Shown here: in pieces, positions 33,749 to 44,777 of the stretch
How the letters are laid out: each line of letters begins with the position of its first letter
Numbering within the stretch: the first letter of the stretch is position 1
Source: Plotosus lineatus
Lineage: Eukaryota > Chordata > Actinopteri > Siluriformes > Plotosidae
Assembly: GCA_024760905.1 (NCBI GenBank)
Contig: CM045735.1
Span: forward strand, 29,137,249-29,201,248
Direction: 5' to 3'
DNA: 64,000 bases
Notes under the pieces: model-generated
Told to the model about the DNA's origin: nothing
Database searches by the model: none
What the model saw: only the letters and a program-made list of their open reading frames with translations
Position numbers and translations under genes: made by a program

Positions 33749-34708
33749 CAGAGAGACAGAGACAGACATTGAGGGAAACGAAAGTCTCCCGAAGCTAAGT
33801 TGAGGAGGTATGATGAAGTGAATGTAGCACTCGGCTTCACTGTGCTGCGGTGAGAAACGAGGAAAGAACCCAAATAAATTCCGGCGTCACTTAAAAACAT
33901 CACACCCCGATTACATGATGAGTCGCGTGAGTTTTTTCAGTGAAAACGTGCCGAATATTGCCAATGACCATCCCGCTTTGTGAATGCTACTCCAGCAAAC
34001 CAGCGAGCTTTGTTAGCATAAGATAAGGTGGAGTACCAAACTGCTCAGTGCAGAAAACTCCACAGTAGAGAAACTGATCTTACACACGGTCTCTGTCATG
34101 CTGGATGATGTCACTGCTGTGAAAATAAGTGCAGATCCCAGTTCAGCATTGAGCAGGAGCTGAGAGTTCAGTATCGTGCTTTAAACCGGCTTCGAAAAGC
34201 CTAGCAATGCGAAATGTGCTCATTATAGCCATTAATCTGGACTTAATCATTTTGACAAAAAAATAATAAAAATAACACAAACCATTTTATTAATTTTTGT
34301 TTTGTAGGTTAAAGTGTTTTATATATTGTGCTCCTGAGTTAATGTTGCTGATCAATTTGAATTTATTATTATTTATTGATTTTATTTAATTTTATTTTTC
34401 AGTATCAAATGGTTTAAATTGTTGGTCGAAAATTTTTTACAGTTTTTAAATAAGGATATGTTTTTGAATATCAGGCAAATGAATGCACTTTAAATCTTTT
34501 TGTTTAAAGACTAAAATTGTTAATAAAGTTATTCTTTGTTGGAAGTTGATCTATATCTCTTCCTTTTTTTTGTATTTCATAATGTTAATAAGGATACAGT
34601 GTTGTGCAGAGGATTACTGAACAATTTCTAGACAAGTAATATTTATATTGGGGGAAATGTTTTCCTCTTCCTAGGAGGGGCATGACAGAAAATAATTGAG
34701 AAGCACTG
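33473..34708 (+). mobile_element. hAT element (Charlie-like), copy 2, inside LINE D
   Basis: Same family as 21149-22343: ends CAGTGGTTCTCAA and (reversed) CAGTGCTTCTCAA. The flanking 8 bases are GTGTAGGA (left) and GTGTAAAC (right), a duplication with three changes. Removing the element and one flank restores the reading frame of LINE D across the site. A (GA)n tract replaces part of the 5' region at 33690-33740. Coding traces as in copy 1. Confidence 0.85.
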
Positions 34709-35073
34709 GTGTAAACTCTTAACTCTTCTCAGCTTTAGAATACCCGATCAGCTCTATTTAATGTTAAAACCTTTAGATGAATCTGGGTGCTTAACATGGG
34801 CCTCTTATATTAAAAATATTCTATTTAGATTAGGTTTCAAATTTGCTTGGATCTCTCAAGATATTGGGGATACAGATTATTTTATTGCTGCATTTAAGTA
34901 AAAACTATCTGACAATGTGTCACATGATTGGTATTCATCGCTTCATAATGCAACCAAGGGCTCTAATTATATACTTTTTAAGTCCCTACTAAATGTCGAG
35001 ACTTAGCTTAGCTTAGATTTAGCCCCGTATTTAAGAGATTGCTTGACAAAATTTAGATGTGGTAATTTCGGAC

Positions 35074-35509
<436 letters not shown>

Positions 35510-35514
35510 TAATT

Positions 35515-36150
35515 GCATCGTATCGTTTGCTGGACTGCTGGACACCTGTCACTGAATTACACAGCAAAATGATACAGAAAAAAAGTTATACTGTATATCT
35601 AATTCATTTGCAGTGCGTTCACTGCGCTGGATAGGTTTTCTTGTGTGCTGAAATTGTGCGACCAGTGCGCAATTGCACAGTTGCGCGGGGAACATTGGTC
35701 CCTTGTCGAATATTAAGTTGCTCAACAATTTATGAGGCAAAATTAAGTGAGTAAACTATTTGCTGCAGATAAAAAATGTTTGTAAACGCAGTTCACGTGC
35801 ATTTAGGCAGGACTACAGCACTGTTTATTTATGTCGGTAATTTGGGCCAGTGACCTTATACTGAATAAAATGTCTGTTTGTCTGTCTGTCTGCCACAGCA
35901 TGGGTACTTGCCAAAACGTTCAGAAAATAGTAGTTTAAAAATGACTTTGAAATACTAAACATCAATGATGGCTATGTTTACTAAAATAAGATGAAAAATT
36001 TGCTACAAGTATATCATACAAATTAGGGAAGAAGCTTTTCTACATTTATTAATTAATACCTTGTGAATTATCAAAATAATGTTATAGTGACAAAATGGAG
36101 TTACATGTGTTAATGTTAGCAATTAGTGAACTGTACTGTGAGTGGTAAGC
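35515..36150. other. Intergenic, no gene recognised
   Basis: Contains (GTCT)n at 35873-35900 and a GTGCGCAATTGCACAGTTGC segment that looks like a transposon end without a partner. Confidence 0.3.
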
Positions 36151-36179
36151 AGAAAGGAGAGGGGTTTGCTATCTTGTCA

Positions 36180-38545
36180 ATAGCCAGTGGGGTAAACCTA
36201 TCCACATACCCATCAAAGAGCAGAGTTGTGGACCAGACATTGAACGGTGTGCTGATGGACTCAGACCATATTACTTGCCTAGGTAATTTTTCCATGACAT
36301 CTTAGTGGCTGTTTATGTTCTTCCTTCTGCGAAACCCACAGCTGCATTTGACACAATTAATGCTACCATAGTCCGGTAATAGACTTAGTACCTGAGTGCT
36401 TTTATTGTGGCCTTGGGCGACTTCAACTATGTCGTCATGGACACTACACTGCCACACTATGTGCAGTACGTGGACTGTCCCACCAGAGAGGAGAGAACAT
36501 GCTGTATTCAAACACTAAAAATGCCTACAGTTCCTCCCCCTGCAGTGGAGATCAGCCCACAACTTCATTTGCCTTTCTTCATACTATGAGCCTGTTGAGA
36601 AGAGGCATCCTGTGACTACAATGACTGTTAACAGATGGTTGGAGGAGGCCTTGGAGGAGCCACAGTGCTGCTTTGAAGATTGGCAAGCTCTCTGTGAGCC
36701 TCACAGTGAGGACTGATGTGCTCACAATGTGTATTTCACACTGCATGAATTTGTGCACCAATGCCTTTTCCCAGCTCAGATTATCTTATGTTATCCAAAT
36801 AATAAGCCACGTGTGACTAATCAGATCAAAGCCCTCCTTAACAACAAGAAGAGGGTATTCAAGGTTGGCAACAAGAGAGGAGGTGAGAATGATCCAAAGT
36901 TTGCTGAGAGTCAAAATCAGAGACGCCAAGGACAAATACACTAGAAAATGAGTGGAAACCATCAATGTTTTCAGGTCATCCATCAGCAGAGGAGCTGAAG
37001 GCAGTGAGGACATGGCTAATGAATATGTTACAGATACAACACTGCAGCTACTGCTTAGCACCCTTCTAACTCATCAGAGCAAGCCTGAAACCTCTTGCCA
37101 CGCCACTCTCTCTTACTCCTCTGTATCTCTGCCTCTTGTGATAGACCTGACAACACTCCCCACCTGTCACCTGTACCTATAATCAGGTTGAGAGACAGCT
37201 TAAAAGACTCCACTCAGATAAGGTAGCAGGAAAAGATGGGGTGAACCCCCATGTCCTTAAAGCATGAGCCCCCAGCTCTGTGGAGCCTTACATTACATTT
37301 TAATGATGAGCCTGAGTCTACATTGAGTCCCAGTGTAGTTCAGTTAACCTACCAGCCTCATCTCATAGTTTAGGTCCCCAGCATCTAACTGCTTAACCGC
37401 AAGTATTATGAGGTTCGTATTTTTTACTTCTCTAGTGCATTCAACACCATCAGGCCAACCCTCCTATGTGAGAAATTGACGGCATTGCAGGTGGATGCCT
37501 CTGTGGTCTATTGGATTGTGGACTACCTGACCGGAAGACCACAGTATATGCACCTGCAATACTGCATGTCAGACCGTGGTCAGCAACACCGGAGCATCAT
37601 AAGGGACTATCCTCTCCCCTTCTCTCTTCAACCGATACGCAACGGGCTTCAGATCCTGCACAGAGACCTGCCATCTTCAGAGTTTTCTGATGACTCTGCT
37701 GTAGTTGAATGTATCAGTGGAGGTGAGGAGACAAAATATTATGCTGCTGTTGATTATTTTGTCGCAGGTGTAAGCAGAATCATCTGCAGCTTAATGTGAC
37801 AAAGACCAAAGAACAGATTGTGGATTTTAAAAGATCTAAAACAAAAGCAACCCCTGTTTCTATCAGGGGTGATAATGTTAAAATATCGGAGCATTACAAA
37901 TACTGTACATAGGATTTCATATTAAGAATACACTGGACTGGGTTAAAAACACTACCACACTTTAAAAGAAGAGCCAGAGCTGTCTCTGTGTTTTTTCAGA
38001 TGGCTATGGTTGTTTAATATCTGTTCAACACTTATCAGGATGTTCTACGAGTCTGCTGTGGCTAGTGCTATCATCTATGCTGTTGCATGTTGGGGCAGCA
38101 GGCTGAGGGTTGCAGACACAAACAGACTGAACAAACTGATCCTCAAGGCAAGTAACACTGTAGGGATGGAACTGGACTCTCTGATTGTGGTGTTGGAGAA
38201 GCAGATGTTATCCAAAGTAAAGACAATTTTGAACAATACCTCATACCCCCTTCACAACCTGCTGATCAGTCACAGGAGTACATTCAGTGACAGAATGATA
38301 CCACCGAAATGTTCTACTGAACACAGGAAATCATTCCGCCCTGTGGCCATTAAATTACAACTCCTCCATACAACAACATCCACTGTTGTACACTTGCATT
38401 TTGTACTACATTTACTGTTTATCATATTGACAATACTGTACATATTACTCACTGACAGGATTCATTCTGCATCTGTATATTCTGCATGGAGCATCTGTGT
38501 ACACACAATTTCCTCCAAGATCAATAAAGTATTCTGATTGAACTG
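36180..38545 (+). mobile_element. L2/CR1/Rex-group LINE (LINE E) with deletions
   Basis: Plus strand, 5' truncated. Endonuclease end: ALGDFN, then VQYVDCPTREERT (about 36405-36500). Spacer: PNNKPRVTNQIKALLNNKKR (about 36795-36855). RT: KVAGKDGVNPHVLKA, FSSAFNTIRPTLL, LCEKLTALQVDASVVYWIVD, LTGRPQYM, FSDDSAVV (YADD-box variant), then YESAVASAIIYAVACWGSR, RLNKLILKASNTVG and HNLLISHRSTFSDRMIPPK (38010-38340). The 3' end TCAATAAAGTATTCTGATTG is typical of this LINE group. Several stops and a deletion in the palm region make it inactive. Confidence 0.75.
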
Positions 38546-40808
38546 AGGCATAGTAACAGATTCTGAATGAACTTTCTGCTTTCATATGTAAATTAAGGTA
38601 GGAGGGACTAAAATGCCTCAAACTGCAAAAAAAATTGGTTCAGATTAGAGAAACTGGAGAGTACATAAGCAGGGGAATTCAAAGGAGTTGTTCAGACTGA
38701 CTGAGAAATTAAATTAAACACATGCAGTAGGATGGTTGACTAATTGCTGTGAGCTGATTTTTTTTTTTTAATAAAGGATACCTGCCTCTTGTCATCTGTT
38801 GTGGTTAGTTTCTTTCTCTCTCTCTCTCTCTTTTTTTAGTTTAATGTATTATTTGAGCTAAGTGATTAACACCATGAACATCAAAGAGGAAGACGTTGCA
38901 ACCTTCTTCCCACTAGCATATATCCAACTTGGGCAGAAAGGACTCTTAACCACAGAGCCACTCCTGCATCATTCTCTACTCTATGAATTTGTGTCTGAAA
39001 TGATCTCTCATTTAAAGCCTATTTTGACTCTCAGATTCTGCATATTTGGATTAACTTTTAAGAATATGTTTGTGTTTCATTTTTGTAACTGCCAATGTTT
39101 ATGACTGGCTCATGTTTTGATTGTGTTTGCATTTGAACTTTCAGTTGAGGACTGTAACTGCACTTGCATCCTACTGTATCTGTACTGGTAAAAGTGACAC
39201 TCCACCACTATCGTTAAAGAGCATCCATCACGTAAGCAAAAACTTTAAATCCTGAGATTTGTAACAGACATTTTTGTGTAATTTTCTTTTAATTTTTATA
39301 CAGTGTTAAACATTTTTGTAGGAGCAAGAACCGGTAACATTAGTGCAAGAACTTAATTTAACAAGCATAATTTCCGTGATGGGATTAATACAGTATGTCA
39401 AAATTAAAAAGGATTTAAATGATTATGTCCCAATATTTGGAAATATTTACCAAGAATACCTATTTATGTGGTCAGGTTCTACTCAAGTACTTACACAGAT
39501 GATGTTAGCCCTTTTGCTTTCTTGAGGATTCTCATCGAGTGAGTGATGGACTAATCAACAGAGTAATCAAAATTATTGGTCATCCTTGAAAACACGTGTT
39601 TTGTAGCCCTCATTTCTAATCCAGGATTGAAGGTTTTACTTGGATGTGCAGTCCAACCAAAAAAAAAAGTTATCTACAGTATATATATTTATGAAATTCA
39701 CTGATTAGTGTCTGAATAAAATAAATTTAGTGCCCCGCATGAATTGATGATATACAGTATTTATAATTCATGTAGTACTTTGTGTGTTTCACATACACTA
39801 CTACTTCACTAGTTAATGTGATGGTTAAATCTTAAGTAACATATATTATAAAAAATATAATAACCTGTACAGTATTTTTTCTAATAAATTAACTTGTGAT
39901 GACAATTAGAGTAGTACTGTATATACATTTTCTGTCATATTATGTAAATACAGAAACAATTAAGATTTTAGTGCTGCTTATTCTGGTGCTTGTTAGGCTA
40001 CTTGTACAGCATTATGGTATTAATTTATATGTACAATATATACTGGATGTTACAAGCTCTGGTATTTTTAATTTGCGATATATCAGAAATTAAACAAAAT
40101 CCCATGACTCCACTCAGTGTAATTGGAGAAGCCCAACCATCAAATAAGAGTATTTATCATTTATTTAAAAAAGGAAAAACTAATCAGGGTAAAGTAACGG
40201 ATTTTGTACTCTCTCTAAATCCTCTCTCACTTCCCACTCATTGAGTATTTGTACCAATGTTCTACCTTTTTTCCTACTGGGCAATATCTTTTGGAAGATG
40301 TAAGTGAATGTGTGGCATTCATAAAGATAACCCTGATTTAACCAACAGCATAATCTGCTCAAACCTGAGTTGGTGTGCAGCATAAATTACCACAAAAACC
40401 CTTCTCAGCTCTCATAGCACTTGTTAAGTCAGAAGTTAGTGCGACATCACAAATTTACTCCTGAACTGAACCTGGATAAGCCAGTAATCCTGCTTTGTAG
40501 CACATGGAATTCATACCCATAAGACAGGCTAAAATTATATAATAACAGGCATTAAAACACAACAGGCACAAATGTACAACATGTATACTGTATAAACATG
40601 AAAATTTGAAAACAAATACAAGTGTGGCGTAGCTACCAATTTATCGTGAGTAAATGTACCCATATTAGCAGGTGCACGTGGCACGATCAAAAGTCACCTT
40701 AGCCACTACTTGATTAATCCACAAAGTGGAGCATGAGATGAAAACATGTTTGTTGCAAAGTCACACCTTTGTGGTTGTAAAATGCCTGCTGAAAAAGTTT
40801 GTGAAAAG
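38546..40808. other. Intergenic, no gene recognised
   Basis: About 2.3 kb of AT-rich DNA with a (CT)n run at 38815-38832 and nothing else I can identify. It is the left flank of the LTR element. Confidence 0.35.
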
Positions 40809-40812
40809 CAGA

Positions 40813-42071
40813 TGTAACACATGTAAACACATGGTTACTAATTTTATTGGAAAAAACCCTAGTTTCCAACACTCCCTGAAAGCACTAGTTTCCTAGTCCC
40901 CTTGAGCGCGTCATAGGCACGTGCCTGCATGCGACCAGCAGAGAGTGCAGCAGAGAGCGTGAAGAGCAGGACGCATACAGAGCCCTCGAAAAGCGACACG
41001 AGTGAGTCAACGATCAAAAATGTGATTAAGTGAACTTTTAACAAGTTTAACTAAGTTTGTGTGCTTTTCAGAGCCTTGTATGTGTTTTGTTCTCTCTCAA
41101 TCGAACCGGGTGGAGAGAGTTTGTTTTCTTGGAAGCTCCGGTGAGTCATTGCAATATGAAGCTAGTTTAAGAACCTATGCTAACTTTACACGTGGTGAAC
41201 CTATGCTAACTTTACACGTGGTGACTTTTAAAGCTGTGTGCACTAATTTTGTCTTTAAAAGGCTAAGACCAGTCGGAGTACATAACAAAGATTGTGCTGT
41301 GCACAAAATGAATCTTACATTTTATTTTTCTAAATGTTTTGTTGAAAGCACTTTTGCTAATGCACTAAAGTAGTGCAGATAAGCTGTTTGTATTACATTC
41401 CATTCAGTGCCTTTCATGCACTTTTGTCATTTTATTTAGGAATTATTGTTGTTAAATATTTTATTCATTGTGTCTGTACTGCATGTGCAGACTGGTTTTT
41501 TAGTGGATCTGGATTTGATCTTGAAGCTGGTTTCGGACACGGATGGCGAGCCAAATCCAGTGAGAACTCTTGGTGGATCCAGAAGTATTGTTGTTAAATA
41601 TTTTATTCATTGTGTCTGTACTGCATGTGCAGACTGGTTTTTTAGTGGATCTGGATTTGATCTTGAAGCTGGTTTCGGACACGGATGGCGAGCCAAATCC
41701 AGTGAGAACTCTTGGTGGATCCAGAAGCAGTGTGGCCAACTGTTCTCTGGATGCGAGAGTAGATCTACAGACCCAACCACTTCAAATCACAGGATCCCAG
41801 ATAAGAACAGATAAAAACACCTTTATCCCAAACGGATCACAATCCTGGAAAAGACTCCCGGGTTCACACGAATCAAACCTTAGAGATTAAGCTTATTTTA
41901 TTTTATTTTTAATTTGTAAAGAAAGTTCTACAATATTGTTTGCACTGTTTCCTGTAGTATTGTTAATTGTAATAAATCTGCCGGCTGTTCAAATTCAAAT
42001 CTCCACAATTCATTTTACTCCTCCAGAACCTAGTATAAAACCTAGCACAGCTATATCAAGCTGGTGTTACA
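40813..42071 (+). repeat. 5' LTR (1259 bp) with internal tandem duplication
   Basis: Matches the 3' LTR with almost no substitutions. Differences are indels: a 142-bp tandem duplication (41444-41585 and 41586-41727) present only here, and a few 1-4 base indels. It also carries a 26-bp direct repeat (CCTATGCTAACTTTACACGT...) twice at about 41171-41222, present in both LTRs. A poly(A) signal AATAAA lies at 41971-41976. Confidence 0.92.
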
Positions 42072-42077
42072 TCAAAG

Positions 42078-42095
42078 TGGCGAGCCAGCCAGGAG
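42078..42095 (+). promoter_or_regulatory. Primer-binding site, tRNA-Arg(ACG)
   Basis: TGGCGAGCCAGCCAGGAG, six bases after the 5' LTR, is complementary over 18 nucleotides to the 3' end (with CCA) of vertebrate tRNA-Arg(ACG) as I remember it. Eighteen nucleotides is the usual length of a retroelement primer site. Confidence 0.8.
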
Positions 42096-42190
42096 GAGTT
42101 TTGGCTACATTTTGCCTCTAAATTAATAATTTGGCATACAGTTTGGCAGTTTTATGACAGTTTTTGTAGAACTTTTCCCACAAAAGAAAT

Positions 42191-43735
42191 ATGGATATCA
42201 TTGAACGTGAAGGTATCAAAGTACCAAATGCTGTATTAATTAGTGGTTTTTCTGGTACTGAGACTGATGAAGAAGTTATTAAGTTTTTAGAAAAGTATGG
42301 TTCTATTACACGAACAGTGAAACTTACTACTTCTGACCCTGACTTTGAAAATACAGCCGTAGTTGAGTTTGAGTATGGCACTGCTATTGAGTCAATTCAG
42401 GCTGAACTACCATGTCAAAGAGCAACATCTGACCCAAAGGTTGTTCACAAAATTCAGCTCTTATCCCCACTTTATAGTGATAAGTTAACAGCTGACCTGA
42501 CCAAGTCTTTTCTCTTTGATTTAAAGGGAATTGCCAAAGCAAGTGGAATAGATTATGAGAAATTGTTGCTTGGTGAACTTAACAAACTTCAGGCCTCTGC
42601 TGCTGAAAGTGAAGGTATAGCTTCCACTGACGCTACTCCAGTAACTGAAACTTTAACAGGTGATTCTGTTGTGACACAAACAAATAGGGAAACTCTCACA
42701 ACTACCTCAAACTCTGATATTCCCAGTTCTCCAATCAACAGCAGACCAACTCCTAATTTAAATCCCGAACACTTGAGCACCCCTGAAGTCCAGAGGGTGA
42801 TTATCGAGCACATTGTCAGAAGTGCTGACACGTCCCAAACTTATCTGAACTCTTCCAAGTTCAGGTCGTTCTCTGGAAAATTTCCGTGCCCTAATACGGA
42901 AGTAGATTATGACACTTGGCGCAGTCATGTTGAGTTTTATCTTGCCGACTCTTCTGTTTCTGAAAGACAGGTAGTAAGAAAAATTATTGAAAGTCTCTTA
43001 CCACCAGCCGCCAATATTGTCAAACATTTGGGCCCCTTGTCCAGCCCAAAAGACTTTTTGAGCTTGCTCGATTCTGCATACGGGGATGTAGATGATACTG
43101 ATGAGCTGTTTGTGAAATTTTTGAGCACAAACCAAAATACCGGAGAAAAACCTTCAACATACTTGCACCGGCTCCAGACTACATTAAGCAAAGTTGCTAA
43201 AGGGGGAGGCGTTACAGTCAGTGATTTTGATCGACAGCTTTTAAAACAGTTCTGTAGGGGGTGCTGGGATGATAACCTAATTGCCAGCCTCCATCTAGAA
43301 CAAAAGAAATCCAGCCCACCTACCTTTTCTGAACTTCTTTTGTTGCTGCGAACAGAGGAGGATAAACAAGCAGCTAAGTCCACTCGCATGAAGCAGCACT
43401 TAGGACTTTCAAAAGTAAAGGTACAGTCCAACCCTTTAAATGTTTATGCAGACACTGAGTTTCAAGCTGCTGCTGCAGACAATTCTAGTAAAACGTCTAC
43501 CAAGAAACTGCAGAAACAAATTGCTCAACTGCAAGAACAGTTAACTTCCTTAAAAGCGTCCATGGAAAAGACAGTTGAAAAGAAACCTCAGAGAAAGTCC
43601 CGCAAGGTTGCAAAGGAACAAGAGCGGAAGGGGACACAAACAGAGAACTCACCGCGAAAAGTGAAAGCTTTGGCAAAGGTAACAAAAAGCCTCGCCCATG
43701 GTTCTGCTTTAACTGTGGCGAGGATGGCCATATAG
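42191..43735 (+). CDS. gag: gag, PNMA-like
   Basis: 514-residue frame from the ATG at 42191, 95 bases after the primer site. Residues 1-130 resemble the RRM-like N-terminal domain of PNMA proteins (PNAVLISGF, VVEFEYGTA). Residues about 150-215 are a Ser/Thr-rich linker. Residues about 225-400 are a capsid-like domain (FSGKFPCP, VDYDTWRSHVEFYLADS, IIESLLPPAANIV, LLDSAYG, FLSTNQNTGEKPSTYLHRL). Residues about 435-470 are a heptad-rich coiled coil. The frame ends at 43735 after slipping out of the zinc-knuckle frame. It would form virus-like particles in the cytoplasm. PNMA host genes are known to derive from gypsy gag of this kind. Confidence 0.85.
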   Translation: MDIIEREGIKVPNAVLISGFSGTETDEEVIKFLEKYGSITRTVKLTTSDPDFENTAVVEFEYGTAIESIQAELPCQRATSDPKVVHKIQLLSPLYSDKLTADLTKSFLFDLKGIAKASGIDYEKLLLGELNKLQASAAESEGIASTDATPVTETLTGDSVVTQTNRETLTTTSNSDIPSSPINSRPTPNLNPEHLSTPEVQRVIIEHIVRSADTSQTYLNSSKFRSFSGKFPCPNTEVDYDTWRSHVEFYLADSSVSERQVVRKIIESLLPPAANIVKHLGPLSSPKDFLSLLDSAYGDVDDTDELFVKFLSTNQNTGEKPSTYLHRLQTTLSKVAKGGGVTVSDFDRQLLKQFCRGCWDDNLIASLHLEQKKSSPPTFSELLLLLRTEEDKQAAKSTRMKQHLGLSKVKVQSNPLNVYADTEFQAAAADNSSKTSTKKLQKQIAQLQEQLTSLKASMEKTVEKKPQRKSRKVAKEQERKGTQTENSPRKVKALAKVTKSLAHGSALTVARMAI

Positions 43736-43848
43736 TCCCCTCTTGTGACAGTGACCCAAACCCCAAAGCTGTTGAAGCTAAGCGCAAAGAGCTTAGGTCA
43801 AAACAAAAGGCTTGGGAGGACCAATGTAACACTGATTTAAACTAGTTC
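43672..43848 (+). pseudogene. gag zinc knuckle and start of pol, shifted frame
   Basis: One frame away from the main gag frame the sequence reads CFNCGEDGHIVPSC, a CCHC-type zinc knuckle (Cys, Cys, His, Cys with gag spacing), followed by a basic segment and TAG at about 43844. It is the natural C-terminal end of gag, separated by a one-base break at an A run near 43670. A second break near 43843 leads to the protease frame. Confidence 0.75.
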
Positions 43849-44777
43849 CTGTTTCAGTTGAGGGACAAACTGGAACTAGTAGCGACACAAGTCCCACTCA
43901 GAAACCCCAGCCAAAACAGAGTTGTACGCTAACGAGTAAACACCATTCTAGCTTTCCCAAGGGCTTAATAGGTAAGAAGTGCACTGCTAATATAAACATA
44001 GCTGGCGTTAGCTGCAATTCTCTATTAGATTCAGGGTCGCAAGTTACGACTATTTCACACTCCTTTTACCAGAGACACCTGGTTGACTTTCCAATCCAGC
44101 CGATCAGTGACCTAGATGTTGAGGGTGCAAACGGTCAGGCGGTACCTTATCTAGGCTATGTAGAAGTTCCAGTTGGTTTTCCAAAAGAGTTTGTTGAGTC
44201 TGAGCCTCAAATTTCTACATTAGCTCTAATAGTACCTGATTTGCGCTCCAGCACAGACTTGCCAGTGTTAATTGGTACAAATGCCCTCGATGTTTTATAT
44301 GAGGAACATTGTCGAGACACTCCCATTCTACCAGCTGTCTATGGCTATAGTCAGATTTTAAAAATCCTCGAGCACAGATACGAAACAAAGAGCACAGGGA
44401 AGCTTGGGCTAATGACACTGAGGGGCAACACACCTTATGTTATTCCAGCTCACGAGAAGGTCTGTCTTGAAAGCTGTGCCCACTTAAGTTCGCCACTCAC
44501 AGACAAATGGGCAGTAGTAGAGCAGCCAATGTCCTCAGCCCTTCCAGGTGGAATCTTTGTTGACTGCTGTCTTATCACAGTGCCAAGTCAAAGTCCTTAC
44601 AAGCACCCTGTTTGGATAAGAAATGAAACCGATCATGACATTATGCTTCCTGGCAACTGTGTCCTTGCTGAACTGCATGTTGCAGACCAAGTTTTGGAAA
44701 CTCAAAACCTGTCCAATACCAACTCAGCAGGTTGTTGTCGCTGTCTGCAGACTCCTCATCACCGAAGGACCAGTTGA
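43836..44777 (+). CDS. Retropepsin-like protease and linker
   Basis: Open frame with LLDSGSQVTTI at about 44022-44054, the aspartic protease active site (D-S-G), then a flap-like stretch and LPVLIGTNALDVL at about 44262 (the hydrophobic-Gly motif of retropepsins). The region to 44777 (VWIRNETDHDIMLPG) is a linker ahead of RT seen in many fish gypsy elements. It ends at a stop after slipping out of frame. It would cut the Gag-Pol polyprotein. Confidence 0.75.
   Translation, partial: FKLVPVSVEGQTGTSSDTSPTQKPQPKQSCTLTSKHHSSFPKGLIGKKCTANINIAGVSCNSLLDSGSQVTTISHSFYQRHLVDFPIQPISDLDVEGANGQAVPYLGYVEVPVGFPKEFVESEPQISTLALIVPDLRSSTDLPVLIGTNALDVLYEEHCRDTPILPAVYGYSQILKILEHRYETKSTGKLGLMTLRGNTPYVIPAHEKVCLESCAHLSSPLTDKWAVVEQPMSSALPGGIFVDCCLITVPSQSPYKHPVWIRNETDHDIMLPGNCVLAELHVADQVLETQNLSNTNSAGCCRCLQTPHHRRTS

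Larger units (their letters stand above)
31100..35065 (+). mobile_element. Non-LTR retrotransposon (LINE D), broken by three insertions
   Basis: Plus-strand pieces in order: end of an endonuclease domain (about 31190-31500), ALRDHRDSNLDITIYKTHCK and NPKEFWKMLK (32096-32330), SPGPDGIAKKI (about 32480), AQAGLRLNYSTTDHIFSL (about 32550), TRQGYILSPQLF, FADDVSSVSD (RT catalytic box, about 32960), INIDKTKVIVFR, then CYGSEIWGATYC, and after the hAT insertion RIPDQLYLMLKPLDESG and [13 protein letters not shown]. Nested inside are RTE fragment R2 (31557-31882) and a hAT element (33473-34708). A Tigger C fragment follows. Many stops and frame breaks. The clade is uncertain (RTE-X or CR1-like). Confidence 0.7.

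Noticed and set aside
36302..36944. Separate small genes in the 36-37 kb region
   Set aside because: The frames are pieces of one decayed LINE (endonuclease and spacer) in different phases.
41171..41222. Short direct repeats suggesting a repeat array such as CRISPR
   Set aside because: Only two adjacent 26-bp copies without spacers, inside an LTR of an animal retroelement.
43660..43740. Programmed -1 frameshift between gag and its zinc knuckle
   Set aside because: There is no canonical slippery heptamer in the right phase, and equal breaks occur throughout pol at homopolymer runs.
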